Shown here: piece by piece, positions 10,793 to 19,384 of the stretch
How positions within the stretch are numbered: the first letter of the stretch is position 1
How the letters are laid out: each line of letters begins with the position of its first letter
Source of the DNA: Streptomyces cylindrosporus
Lineage (GTDB): Bacteria; Actinomycetota; Actinomycetes; Streptomycetales; Streptomycetaceae
NCBI RefSeq assembly: GCF_022698165.1
Contig: NZ_JALDAY010000018.1
Span: forward strand, 166,670-230,669
Direction of reading: 5' to 3'
DNA: 64,000 nucleotides
Made by a program: the position numbers and the translations under genes
Notes under the pieces: generated by a model
Seen by the model: only the letters and a program-made list of their open reading frames with translations
Databases searched by the model: none
What the model was told of the DNA's origin: nothing

Positions 10793-10836
10793 GAAGGTCC
10801 GCGGTGCGCCGCCGTTCTGGCGCACCGCGGACCTTC
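10793..10836 (-). terminator. Perfect 18-bp hairpin terminator
   Basis: The arms 10793-10810 and 10819-10836 are perfect reverse complements (GAAGGTCCGCGGTGCGCC on the left) around an 8-base loop. It begins seven bases beyond the stop of the phosphotransferase-like gene read from the right. There is no long T-run, as is common for actinomycete terminators. Confidence 0.85.
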
Positions 10837-10842
10837 GCCCCC

Positions 10843-11985
10843 TCAGCGAGTGCCGACCGCCGCGCGTACGGCCCGGCGGGCCAGCTGGCAGTCGTCGTGC
10901 AGCCGCCGCAGCAGCAGCCGCTGTTCCTCGCCGGACGGCGCAGCACCCTGGTGGGCCACTCCCGGTGCCGCCGGGGCCGAGTCGTGCATCGAACGCTGCA
11001 CGGCCGTCTCGTAGGTACGGATCTCACGGGTCAGTACGAGCATCAGGTTCACCAGGAACGCGTCCCGGGAGGCGGGCCCCGCCGACTGCGCGATCTGGCT
11101 GATCTGACGGCGGGCCACCGGGGCGTCGCCGAGGACCGACCACAGCGTCGCCAGGTCGTAGCCCGGCAGGTACCAGCCCGCGTGCTCCCAGTCCACCAGC
11201 ACTGGACCGGCCGGGGACAACAGGATGTTCGAGAGCAGCGCGTCGCCGTGGCAGAACTGGCCCATGCCGTGCCGGCCCGAGGTCGCCGCGATGCCGTGCA
11301 GCAGCTTCTGCAGGTCGCCCATGTCCCGGTCGGTGAGCAGCCCGAGCTCGTGGTACCGGGAGATGCGGGCCGCGTAGTCGAGCGGGGCGTCGAACGTGCC
11401 CGCCGGCGGCCGCCAGGCGTTCAGCCGGCAGACCGCGCCCAGCGCCGCCCTGATGTCGGCGCGCGGCGGGGCCTCGGCCGGGTGCCGCTGGAGCGCCGCC
11501 ACCCGTCCCGGCATCCGCTCGATGACCAGGGTGCAGTTGTCCGGATCCGCCGCGATCAGCCTCGGCACCCGCACCGGAGGGCGGTGCCGGACGAACGAGC
11601 GGTAGGCCGCTATTTCATGGCGGATCCGCTCGGACCACACCGGGGAGTGGTCCAGTAAACACTTGGCGACGGCCGTGCTGCGCCCGGTCGTTCCGACCAG
11701 GAGCACGGACCGTCCGCTGCGGCGCAGCACCTGGACCGGAGCGAACTCCGGGCAGATCCGGTGCACCGACGCGATGGCCGTACGCAGCTGGGCGCCCTGG
11801 GGGCCGGACAAGTCGAGTCTCCCGCTGAGCGGTTGGGTGCCGAGCCCCGGAACGCGCCGTGTCCTGCCCGCACCGAGCACGGGGGCGGCCGCGGGACGCG
11901 CGGGGTCGAGGTACGGGCCGCTGCCTCCCGGGCGGGGGTGCAGAGACCGGGGCGGGGCGGACACGGAGGACGATGCTGCGTACAT
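10843..11985 (-). CDS. Aminoglycoside phosphotransferase-family protein
   Basis: A 380-residue protein with the APH/choline-kinase fold. The catalytic loop is CHGDALLSN (His near 246) and the metal-binding loop is LVDWEHAGW (near 268). An N-terminal Pro/Gly-rich leader of about 70 residues precedes the kinase lobe (SVLLVGTTGRSTAVAKC holds the ATP-site Lys). ATG at 11985 is the best start; in-frame codons further upstream lack support. The substrate is unknown, and there is no reason to call it a resistance gene. It is divergent from an NsdA-like regulator, so a role linked to development is possible. Confidence 0.82.
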   Translation of the reverse strand: MYAASSSVSAPPRSLHPRPGGSGPYLDPARPAAAPVLGAGRTRRVPGLGTQPLSGRLDLSGPQGAQLRTAIASVHRICPEFAPVQVLRRSGRSVLLVGTTGRSTAVAKCLLDHSPVWSERIRHEIAAYRSFVRHRPPVRVPRLIAADPDNCTLVIERMPGRVAALQRHPAEAPPRADIRAALGAVCRLNAWRPPAGTFDAPLDYAARISRYHELGLLTDRDMGDLQKLLHGIAATSGRHGMGQFCHGDALLSNILLSPAGPVLVDWEHAGWYLPGYDLATLWSVLGDAPVARRQISQIAQSAGPASRDAFLVNLMLVLTREIRTYETAVQRSMHDSAPAAPGVAHQGAAPSGEEQRLLLRRLHDDCQLARRAVRAAVGTR

Positions 11986-12232
11986 GGGCGAAACAGATCC
12001 CTTCGTGTGCCTGCGACGTCGATGCGCTACCCGGCCCGGTCCCCTCGGGAGCACCCTGGGGAATGCACCCGCTTGTTTCCGAAAGGCGACCGGGTCGGGG
12101 TGGCGCGTTCCTACCTGACACCCGATGACCAGTGGCACACCATGTGGCGCACCCTGGCGAAGCCTGGCGAATAGTCCCGCGGCAACTCGCCCGGGGCTAC
12201 TGTCAACTCAGCCGAGAACCTGGGGGCTTGAC

Positions 12233-13729
12233 GTGAGCGGACAACCCAACACCCGCCTTTCGGACCTGTTCGGCATGGCCGGCTGGTCCAAGGGTGAACT
12301 CGCGAGGCTGGTCAACCGGCAGGCGGCGGCCATGGGCCACCCCCAGCTGTCGACCGACACCTCCCGGGTGCGGCGTTGGATCGACATGGGGGAGATCCCC
12401 CGCGATCCGGTGCCGCGGGTGCTGGCGGCTCTGTTCACCGAGCGTCTCGGCCGTGTCGTGACCATCGAGGACCTCGGTCTGGTCCGGCACGGGCGTGCGG
12501 GGAAACGGCAGGACGCCGCCGGGAGTGTGGAACATCCCGACGGTGTGCCGTGGGCGCCCGAGCGGACGGCTGCGGTCCTCACCGAATTCACGGGAATGGA
12601 CCTCATGCTCAACCGACGCGGCTTGGTGGGCGCGGGTGCCGCGCTCGCCGCGGGATCCGCACTCAGCAGCGCCATGTACGACTGGCTGCACACCGACCCG
12701 ACTCTCTCCGCCGACGCCCCCCAGTTCGAAGACCCCCTGCACGCCGACCCCGCTGGGTTCGACCGCTATGAGGCCGCCCCCATCGGGTCGCAGGAGATCG
12801 AGGAACTGGAGCGCTCGGTGGAGGTGTTCCGGGCCTGGGACGCGGCCCGCGGCGGCGGGCTGCAGCGCAAGGCGGTCGTAGGCCAGCTCAACGAAGTGGG
12901 CGGCATGCTCGCCTACCGACACCCCGACCATCTGCAGCGGCGCCTGTGGGGCGTCGCCGCCAACCTCGCCGTACTCGCGGGCTGGATGTCGCACGACGTC
13001 GGCCTCGAACCCACGGCCCAGAAGTACTTCGTCATCGCCGCCCACGCGGCCAGAGAAGGCGGCGACCGGCCCCGTGCGGGAGAGGCCCTCTCCCGGGCGG
13101 CCCGCCAGATGGTGCACCTCGGCCGGCCCGACGACGCACTCGACCTGATGAAGCTCGCCCAGTCCGGCTCCGGCGACGAGGTGCTGCCACGCACCCGCGC
13201 CATGCTCTACACCATCGAGGCCTGGGCACAGGCCTCGATGGGCAAGGGCCAGGCCATGCGCCGCACCCTCGGCCAGGCGGAGGACCTCTTCGTCTCCGAC
13301 CGGGGCGACGTGCCGCCGCCGAGCTGGATGCAGATGTTCAAGGAGGAGGATCTGTACGGCATGCAGGCCCTGGCCTACCGCACGCTGGCCGAGCACGAGC
13401 CCGGCGCGGCCGTGCACGCCCAGCACTACGCGGAGAAGGCCCTGGCCCTGCGGGTCGACGGACGCCAGCGGTCGAAGATCTTCGACTTCCTGTCCATGGC
13501 CTCCGCCTGCTTCATCGCCGACGACCCCGAACAGGCGGACCGGTACGCCCGCCTGGCCCTGATGTCGATGGGATCCAACTCCTCCCACCGCACCTGGGAC
13601 CGGCTGCGCCAGATGTACCGGCTCACCGCGGAGTACTCCAGCTACCCGAAGATCCACGAGTTGCGGGAGGAGATCAAACTGGCACTGCCCAGGCCGGCGT
13701 CGAGGGGCGGCAACAGCGCACGGGCATAG
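12233..13729 (+). CDS. NsdA-like regulator of development
   Basis: A 498-residue cytoplasmic protein closely resembling the Streptomyces NsdA/'sporulation-associated protein' family. The conserved N-terminus (LSDLFGMAGWSKGELARLVN, then DTSRVRRWIDMGEIPRDPVP) looks like a helix-turn-helix related module. The remaining 350 residues are helical and TPR-like (AGEALSRAARQMVHLGRP). NsdA-type proteins act as negative regulators of aerial growth and antibiotic production. GTG at 12233 is chosen because GGGGG lies just ahead and the family starts MSGQPN-like; a longer in-frame start at 12125 is less likely. Which of the several paralogues this is cannot be decided here. Confidence 0.85.
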   Translation: MSGQPNTRLSDLFGMAGWSKGELARLVNRQAAAMGHPQLSTDTSRVRRWIDMGEIPRDPVPRVLAALFTERLGRVVTIEDLGLVRHGRAGKRQDAAGSVEHPDGVPWAPERTAAVLTEFTGMDLMLNRRGLVGAGAALAAGSALSSAMYDWLHTDPTLSADAPQFEDPLHADPAGFDRYEAAPIGSQEIEELERSVEVFRAWDAARGGGLQRKAVVGQLNEVGGMLAYRHPDHLQRRLWGVAANLAVLAGWMSHDVGLEPTAQKYFVIAAHAAREGGDRPRAGEALSRAARQMVHLGRPDDALDLMKLAQSGSGDEVLPRTRAMLYTIEAWAQASMGKGQAMRRTLGQAEDLFVSDRGDVPPPSWMQMFKEEDLYGMQALAYRTLAEHEPGAAVHAQHYAEKALALRVDGRQRSKIFDFLSMASACFIADDPEQADRYARLALMSMGSNSSHRTWDRLRQMYRLTAEYSSYPKIHELREEIKLALPRPASRGGNSARA

Positions 13730-13783
13730 GGGGCCTGTGGGGCTGTCGCCGCAACCAGGGTTACGTCACCTGGTGTTGCCCGC

Positions 13784-15211
13784 TCACACCACCCTGGCGA
13801 CGAGCACGCAGGCGTCGTCCTCGCGCTCGGCCTCGCCGAACTCCTCCACGACCGTCCGCACGCAGTCCTGTGCGGTGCGCGCCGCGCCGAAGCGCGGGGC
13901 CAGGTCGAGGAGCCGGTTCGCCGCCTCCGTGCGGCCACGCCTGGGCACCAGCCCGTCCGTGTGCAGCAGGAGCAGGTCGCCCGCCTCGAGGGTCTCGTGG
14001 ACCTCCTCGTAGGTGGCGCCCGAGGTCGCGCCCAGCAGGACGCCGTCCGGTGCGTGCAGCCTGCGCCCCGTCCCGTCGCGGAACAGCAGCGGGGCGGGGT
14101 GTCCGGCCTGCGCCCAGGTCAGGGTGCGGGTCTCGGGCCGGTAGCGGCAGCAGACGGCGCTGCCGAGGGCCGGTTGCACGGTGGCGTCGAGTAACTGGTT
14201 GAGCAGCGACAGCAGTTGACCCGGCCGGGTGCCGGCCATCGCCATGCCGCGCAGGGCGCCGAGCAGCATCGCCATGCCCGAGGTGACGGCGACGCCGTGC
14301 CCGGTCAGGTCACCGACGCTCAACAGGGTCTGCCCGTCGGAGAGTTCGAGGGCGTCGTACCAGTCGCCGCCGATCAGCGCGCTCGTCGACGACGGCAGGT
14401 AGTGGGCGGCGAGGTCCAGGGTCTCGGGGCCCTGGTGCGGGAGCCGCAGGGAGCCACGCCACGGCGGCAGCACGGCCTCCTGCAGCTCGACCGCGAGCCG
14501 GTGCTCGGTCTGCGCGCGGTGCTGGTGGCGCTGCAGCGAGTCACGGGTCTCGCTCACCGCCCTCTGGCTGCGGCGCAGTTCGCTGACGTCCCGCAGTACG
14601 GCCCACATGGAGGCGGTGCTGCCGTCGGCGTCGAGCACGGGCTCGCCCATCATGTGCACGGTCCGCACTTCGCCGTCCGGGCGCACGATGCGGAACTCGC
14701 CGTCGATGGGCCTGGCGTCGACGAGGCAGTCCGTGACCATCGTCGTCAGCTTCGTCCGGTCCTCGTCCAGGACCAGGGACGGGAGTTCGTCGAGGGTGAG
14801 CGGGGGAGCGGCGGGGTCGCGGCCCAGTATCTGGTACAGCTCGCCGGACCAACTCGCCTCGTCCGTGAGGAGGTTCCACTCCGCGCTGCCGACCCTGCTG
14901 AGCAGTGAGCCGCGCCGGGGTGCGGGGAGCGCGCCCTGGGTGACCGGCACCGCCTCGGCGGCCTCCGGCGCGGGCGGCGGACCGTCCCGCAGCTGGGCCA
15001 AGTGGGCGTCCAGGTCGTTGAGTTGATGCAGTGCCAGGTCGCACAGCGCGCGCTGCCAGCGCTCCTGCGGGTCCGAACCGTCACCGTGCGCGTCCCGCCG
15101 TACGGCGTCCACGTCACCCTTGAGCCGCCGCGCCTGCGATATCAGCGCGTCGACCGAGCCGCGGCCCGGCGGCTGGGCGGCTGGGTGATCCGCGGAGAGG
15201 TGGGACGGCAT
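13784..15211 (-). CDS. PAS-domain PP2C (SpoIIE-type) phosphatase
   Basis: A 475-residue protein with a short helical N-terminus, a PAS domain (about 125-230; SAEWNLLTDEASWSGELYQI) and a coiled linker. The C-terminal SpoIIE/RsbU-type serine phosphatase (about 265-475) has GGDWYDAL, VGDLTGHG, HTDGL and EDDACVLV, which supply the metal-binding aspartates. Such proteins dephosphorylate anti-sigma antagonists and so free alternative sigma factors. No RsbW-type kinase domain is fused. ATG at 15211 has GGAG six bases ahead; the open frame continues upstream without support. It is divergent from the SsgA-like gene across a 392-base region. Confidence 0.88.
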   Translation of the reverse strand: MPSHLSADHPAAQPPGRGSVDALISQARRLKGDVDAVRRDAHGDGSDPQERWQRALCDLALHQLNDLDAHLAQLRDGPPPAPEAAEAVPVTQGALPAPRRGSLLSRVGSAEWNLLTDEASWSGELYQILGRDPAAPPLTLDELPSLVLDEDRTKLTTMVTDCLVDARPIDGEFRIVRPDGEVRTVHMMGEPVLDADGSTASMWAVLRDVSELRRSQRAVSETRDSLQRHQHRAQTEHRLAVELQEAVLPPWRGSLRLPHQGPETLDLAAHYLPSSTSALIGGDWYDALELSDGQTLLSVGDLTGHGVAVTSGMAMLLGALRGMAMAGTRPGQLLSLLNQLLDATVQPALGSAVCCRYRPETRTLTWAQAGHPAPLLFRDGTGRRLHAPDGVLLGATSGATYEEVHETLEAGDLLLLHTDGLVPRRGRTEAANRLLDLAPRFGAARTAQDCVRTVVEEFGEAEREDDACVLVARVV

Positions 15212-15603
15212 GACGCACTCCGATGCGGGGACGGTACGACCAAGGCGGACGGAGGGACCGTTACGACTGTTGCACAGCCCGCGACGCCCTGTAAGGGATT
15301 TGGCAACACACGATCCGGTGGTGCTTCTGGCATATGCCACCGTCTTCACGGAGCGTTCCGACTGCGCGCGTCGCCTACGCGACCTGGTGGTCAAGTCGTA
15401 GGCGCCGTACGTGACTTGACGCATCGTAGCCGAGGCGAGGCGCGTGTTCACCCGTGTGTTCGACGGGCGTCTGTTCGGCTTCCTTCGTGGGTGACGCAGG
15501 TCACACAAACTTGAAAGCGCTTCCGCGTAATGCGAACGGGGTCTGCGGGGTCGTAACAGCATCGGCAATCACGCCGACGTCCGACCAAACGGGGAGAACG
15601 ACC
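15212..15603. promoter_or_regulatory. Divergent intergenic region with CRP-like and LacI-like palindromes
   Basis: A 392-base region without a convincing gene. At 15491-15504 GTGACGCAGGTCAC is a perfect 5-4-5 inverted repeat matching the GTG-N6-GNCAC pattern of Streptomyces CRP. At 15513-15524 GAAAGCGCTTCC has the AGCGCT centre typical of LacI-family operators. Both lie 80-115 bases upstream of the SsgA-like gene. The side nearer the phosphatase shows no clear site. Confidence 0.45.
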
Positions 15604-16017
15604 ATGGACATCACCCTCGAGCAGCCCGCGCGGGGCCGCCTGATCACCGCCGACGAGCAGGAGCTGCCCGTCCCGGCCACCCTGCGCTACACCTCCGCGG
15701 ACCCGCTCGCCGTGCACATCGACTTCCCGCCCGACGTCTCCCTCGACGGCACGGGCGTCACCTGGACCTTCGGCCGCGCCCTGCTCCAGGAGGGCCTGCG
15801 CGGTCCGGCCGGCGGCGGCGACGTGCACATATGGCCCTGCGGCCGCGCCCGCACGGTCCTGGAGTTCCACTCGCCCTACGGCCTGGCCCTGCTCCAGTTC
15901 GACACGCCGACCCTCCGCCGCTTCCTGCTGCGCACCCTCGCGGTGGTGGCGGCGGGGGAGGAGGAGCTGGGCGACGCCGTCGACCGCGGCCTGAGCGCCC
16001 TGTTCGGCAGCGTCTGA
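15604..16017 (+). CDS. SsgA-like protein (SALP)
   Basis: A 137-residue protein of the actinomycete SsgA/SsgB family, which controls septum placement and spore-wall events. The hallmark core is present: LPVPATLRYTSADPLAVHIDF, WTFGRALLQEGL and GDVHIWPC, then a helix FDTPTLRRFLLRT. Length is normal for the family. ATG at 15604 has GGGGAGAACG just ahead. I cannot tell which SALP it is; it lacks the exact wording of SsgB. The neighbouring PP2C phosphatase and NsdA-like gene suggest a developmental cluster. Confidence 0.88.
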   Translation: MDITLEQPARGRLITADEQELPVPATLRYTSADPLAVHIDFPPDVSLDGTGVTWTFGRALLQEGLRGPAGGGDVHIWPCGRARTVLEFHSPYGLALLQFDTPTLRRFLLRTLAVVAAGEEELGDAVDRGLSALFGSV

Positions 16018-16156
16018 GCGCAAGGCGCCCCGCCGGGACCGGCTTTGACTTTTGTTCACCTCGGGGTCGTCCCGCGGGTATGGACCTTGACGATCACCCC
16101 GTGCAGCCTTGCGCGCGGTGTGCCGCTGGGGCACTCCTGTGACGAGGACGGGGCGA

Positions 16157-18181
16157 ATGACACCGATCAGCCGAAGAGGCTTCGTGGGGCTCGGCGCCAC
16201 CGTGGCGGCGGGCATGGCAGTGGGCGCCGGTACTCGAACGGCGGCCGCTGCCCAGAGCGCGGCGACCGGCACGATCTCCGACGTGAAGCACGTGGTGATC
16301 CTCATGCAGGAGAACCGCAGCTTCGACCACTACTTCGGGCGCCTCAAGGGCGTCCGGGGCTTCGACGACCGCAGCGGCATCACCCTCGGCGGCGGGTACT
16401 CGGTCTTCAACCAGCCGAACGGCTCGGGCCGGCAGTACCCGTGGAAGCTCAGCGCCACCCCGGCCGCGGGCGGCGAGGACGGCGAGACCCTCGCCCAGTG
16501 CAACGGCGACCTGCCGCACTCCTGGTCCTCGCAGCACTCCGCGTGGAACAAGGGCCGCCTGGACAACTGGGTCTCCGGCGTGGGCAATGTGCGCTCCCTC
16601 GGCTACCTGGACCGCTCCGACATCCCCTTCCACTACGCGCTCGCCGACAACTACACGATCTGCGACGCGTACTTCTGCTCCACGCTCAGCGCGACCGGCC
16701 CCAACCGCACCTACCTGTGGAGCGGAAAGGTCGACGCCGGCAGCTACGACGGCGGCGACGAATCCGGCCTGACCTGGCAGAACTACGCCGAGGCCCTGCA
16801 GAACGCCGGGGTGACCTGGAAGGTCTATCAGAACGCGGCCGACAACTACGGCGACAACGGCTGCGCCTACTTCAAGACCTTCGCCAATGCCAAGGCCGGG
16901 AATCCGCTCTACGACCGGGGCATGTCCTCCGTCCCGAAGGTGACGGGCTCGACCCCTGACGACATCGCCGCCGCCATCAAGGCCGACGTCCTGGCCGGCA
17001 CCCTCCCGCAGGTCTCCTGGATCGTCCCCAACCAGGCCTTCTCCGAGCACCCCTACGCCCCGCCCGGCGACGGCGCCCACTTCGTCAGCCTCGTCTACCA
17101 GGCCCTGGCCGCCGACCCGGACGTCTTCGACTCCACCGTCCTGTTCCTCAACTACGACGAGAACGACGGCTGCTTCGACCACGTCCCGCCCCCGGCCCCG
17201 CCCGCCGGAACAGCGGGGGAGTTCCTCAACGGAGTCCCGTACGGCTTCGGCTTCCGCGTCCCGATGATCGTCATCTCGCCCTGGACACGCGGCGGTTGGG
17301 TCTCCTCGGAGGTCTTCGAGCACACCTCGGTGCTGCGCTTCCTGGAGACCTGGACGACGGCGCTCGGCAAGCCCGCGAGCTGCCCCAACATCAGTGCCTG
17401 GCGCCGCAAGGTCAGCGGCGACCTGACCGGCGTCTTCGACTTCGCCAACCCGGTCCACGGCGCGGTGTCGCTGCCCGCGACGAGCGTCATCGGCTACGCC
17501 ACCTGCGGGCCGCTGCCCAACCCGGTCCCCACGAACAACGCCCTGCCCGCCCAGGAGCCCGGCACCCGGCCCGCACGCTCACTGCCGTACCAGCCCAACG
17601 GCTACCTGGACCGGCTGGAGTTCGGCGGCTCCGGCAAGATCCTCGCCTGGTTCGCCATGGCCAACCAGGGCGGGGCCGCCCAGCGCGCCGCGCACCTCTC
17701 CATCCACCCGAACGCCTACCGCGACACCACGCCGTGGCAGTACACGGTCGACCCGGGCGCCACGGCCTCCGACTACTTCAACATCGGCTCCGGGTACGGC
17801 GACGGCAAGTACGACCTCACCATGGTCGGCCCCAACCGCTTCCTGCGCCGCTTCCAGGGCGACGCCACGAAGGCCGGCAAGTCGGCCGAGGTGAGCACTC
17901 GTTACGCCGTCGAGCCGGGGACCGGCAAGCTCGCGATCTACTTCAGGATGACCAACTCGGGCTCCGCGTCGGTGAAGTTCACCATCACCTCCAACCACTA
18001 CCGCGGCGACGGGCCGTGGACGTACACCGTCGCCGCGGGCGCTTCGACGGAGGACTTCTTCAACGCGGTGGCGTACCAGAGCGGTTGGTACGACTTCACG
18101 GTCACCGTCGACTCCGACGCCACCTGGTCTCGCCGCTTCACCGGGCACCTGGAGACGGGCGCGGCGAGCGTCAGCGGCTGA
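16157..18181 (+). CDS. TAT-secreted non-haemolytic-type phospholipase C
   Basis: A 674-residue phosphoesterase of the alkaline-phosphatase superfamily that hydrolyses phospholipid head groups outside the cell. A twin-arginine signal (SRRGFVGLG) opens the protein. The catalytic part shows ENRSFDHYFG near residue 50, NRTYLWSG and NYDENDGCFDHVPPP. Two C-terminal repeats of the phospholipase-C-associated type (about 480-575 and 580-672; GKILAWFAMAN and GKLAIYFRMTN) follow. ATG at 16157 is chosen because the TAT motif begins five residues later. It may supply phosphate or remodel lipids; no phosphate box was identified. Confidence 0.92.
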   Translation: MTPISRRGFVGLGATVAAGMAVGAGTRTAAAAQSAATGTISDVKHVVILMQENRSFDHYFGRLKGVRGFDDRSGITLGGGYSVFNQPNGSGRQYPWKLSATPAAGGEDGETLAQCNGDLPHSWSSQHSAWNKGRLDNWVSGVGNVRSLGYLDRSDIPFHYALADNYTICDAYFCSTLSATGPNRTYLWSGKVDAGSYDGGDESGLTWQNYAEALQNAGVTWKVYQNAADNYGDNGCAYFKTFANAKAGNPLYDRGMSSVPKVTGSTPDDIAAAIKADVLAGTLPQVSWIVPNQAFSEHPYAPPGDGAHFVSLVYQALAADPDVFDSTVLFLNYDENDGCFDHVPPPAPPAGTAGEFLNGVPYGFGFRVPMIVISPWTRGGWVSSEVFEHTSVLRFLETWTTALGKPASCPNISAWRRKVSGDLTGVFDFANPVHGAVSLPATSVIGYATCGPLPNPVPTNNALPAQEPGTRPARSLPYQPNGYLDRLEFGGSGKILAWFAMANQGGAAQRAAHLSIHPNAYRDTTPWQYTVDPGATASDYFNIGSGYGDGKYDLTMVGPNRFLRRFQGDATKAGKSAEVSTRYAVEPGTGKLAIYFRMTNSGSASVKFTITSNHYRGDGPWTYTVAAGASTEDFFNAVAYQSGWYDFTVTVDSDATWSRRFTGHLETGAASVSG

Positions 18182-18199
18182 CCTCGGCGCGGACGGCCG

Positions 18200-19297
18200 T
18201 CAGTACCGCAGCACCCCGGCGATCCCGCTCGCGTCGCCGAGCATGCCGTCGGGTACGAAGCGGACGTCCGCGCCGGTCTCCAGGCACTGTTCGACGATCT
18301 CGTCCACGATGTCCTGGCGGGAGTCGAGGTCGTCGCTCTCGGCCGGGATCAGATGGCCGTCGAGGACGTCACGCACCGTGACGCGGTAGTTCTCCTCGAC
18401 GGCCAGCAGCCGGACCCGGCCCTCGCGGGCGCTCTGCCAGACCTCGTCGACACCGGCCGCGAAGGCCTTGCGCCCCCGGGCCGATTCGAGCTCCCGGGCG
18501 ACCGCGTCGGTGCTTCTGCGGGCCTCGGCCGCGACCATCGGACGTACCGCGTGCCACACCGCCTCGGGCGTGCCGTGCGACAGGCCGCCGTGCGGTACGT
18601 GCACGGCCTCCTTGGTGACGCTGCCGACCTCGTCCAGCAGGGACAGCGCCGCCGGCTCACCGGTGACGTACAGCGGCCGCGGCTGTTCGCGCAGCACCAT
18701 GCCCATCGCGGCGTCGGCGTCCCGCAGGAAGTGCCGGGTGCCCTCGTCGCGGAAGGTGCTCGGCATGTCGCCGATGCGCTCCTGCCGCTCGGCGTCGAAG
18801 TTGTCGAGGGTTCTCGTCAGCGGGAAGCCGCCGGAGCGGTCCTCGACGACCCGGTCGGTGCCGCCGCTCCACAGGGTGACCCGGTCCGGGGAGACCGAGA
18901 GCACCCAGAACGGCCGCTCGGCGGCCTGCGCGGAGACGAGGTTGCGGGTCAGGAAGGTGTCCGAGAGCACCACGCGCTCCGGCACACTGCGGGCGAGCGA
19001 CCAGACCTGGTGCTCACCCGGAGCGGCGAAGATCACCAGACCGTCCTCGGCATGCGCCAGATCCACCTCTGCGAGGGCCTGGTCGAGCTGACGGACTACG
19101 TCGGAGCGCCGTTCGCGGGTGACCGCGGGATCGGACTCCAGTTGCTTCTTGGCCTCGGCCACGACATTGCGCAGCCGGACCGGATCCTGGGCGTTCTCGG
19201 GCTCTCGGCGGTGCGTCGGCGTCAGTACGGACACGGCGGGATAGGGCCGCGGGCGCCGGAGCTCGGACAGGGTTGAGGGACTCAGGTCGTGCTCCAT
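18200..19297 (-). CDS. baeRF family-3 (release-factor-like) protein
   Basis: A 365-residue cytoplasmic protein. The start (RPYPAVSVLTPTHRREPENAQD) and the later segment HVPHGGLSHG recall the bacterial archaeo-eukaryotic release-factor family 3, often mis-annotated as chemotaxis proteins. Such proteins have an RNase-E/eRF1-like fold and are proposed to act on stalled or hibernating ribosomes, but the role in Streptomyces is not settled. ATG at 19297 begins the conserved region. The open frame runs far upstream, antisense to the next two genes, and that part is spurious. It is divergent from the arginine permease gene. Confidence 0.72.
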   Translation of the reverse strand: MEHDLSPSTLSELRRPRPYPAVSVLTPTHRREPENAQDPVRLRNVVAEAKKQLESDPAVTRERRSDVVRQLDQALAEVDLAHAEDGLVIFAAPGEHQVWSLARSVPERVVLSDTFLTRNLVSAQAAERPFWVLSVSPDRVTLWSGGTDRVVEDRSGGFPLTRTLDNFDAERQERIGDMPSTFRDEGTRHFLRDADAAMGMVLREQPRPLYVTGEPAALSLLDEVGSVTKEAVHVPHGGLSHGTPEAVWHAVRPMVAAEARRSTDAVARELESARGRKAFAAGVDEVWQSAREGRVRLLAVEENYRVTVRDVLDGHLIPAESDDLDSRQDIVDEIVEQCLETGADVRFVPDGMLGDASGIAGVLRY

Positions 19298-19384
19298 ACC
19301 AAGCACGATAGGACTGATTCGCCGATCAGGCATTCGGGGCAATCTCGCCAGGAAATCGGGACAAAACGTTGTTAATGTCGCCGC

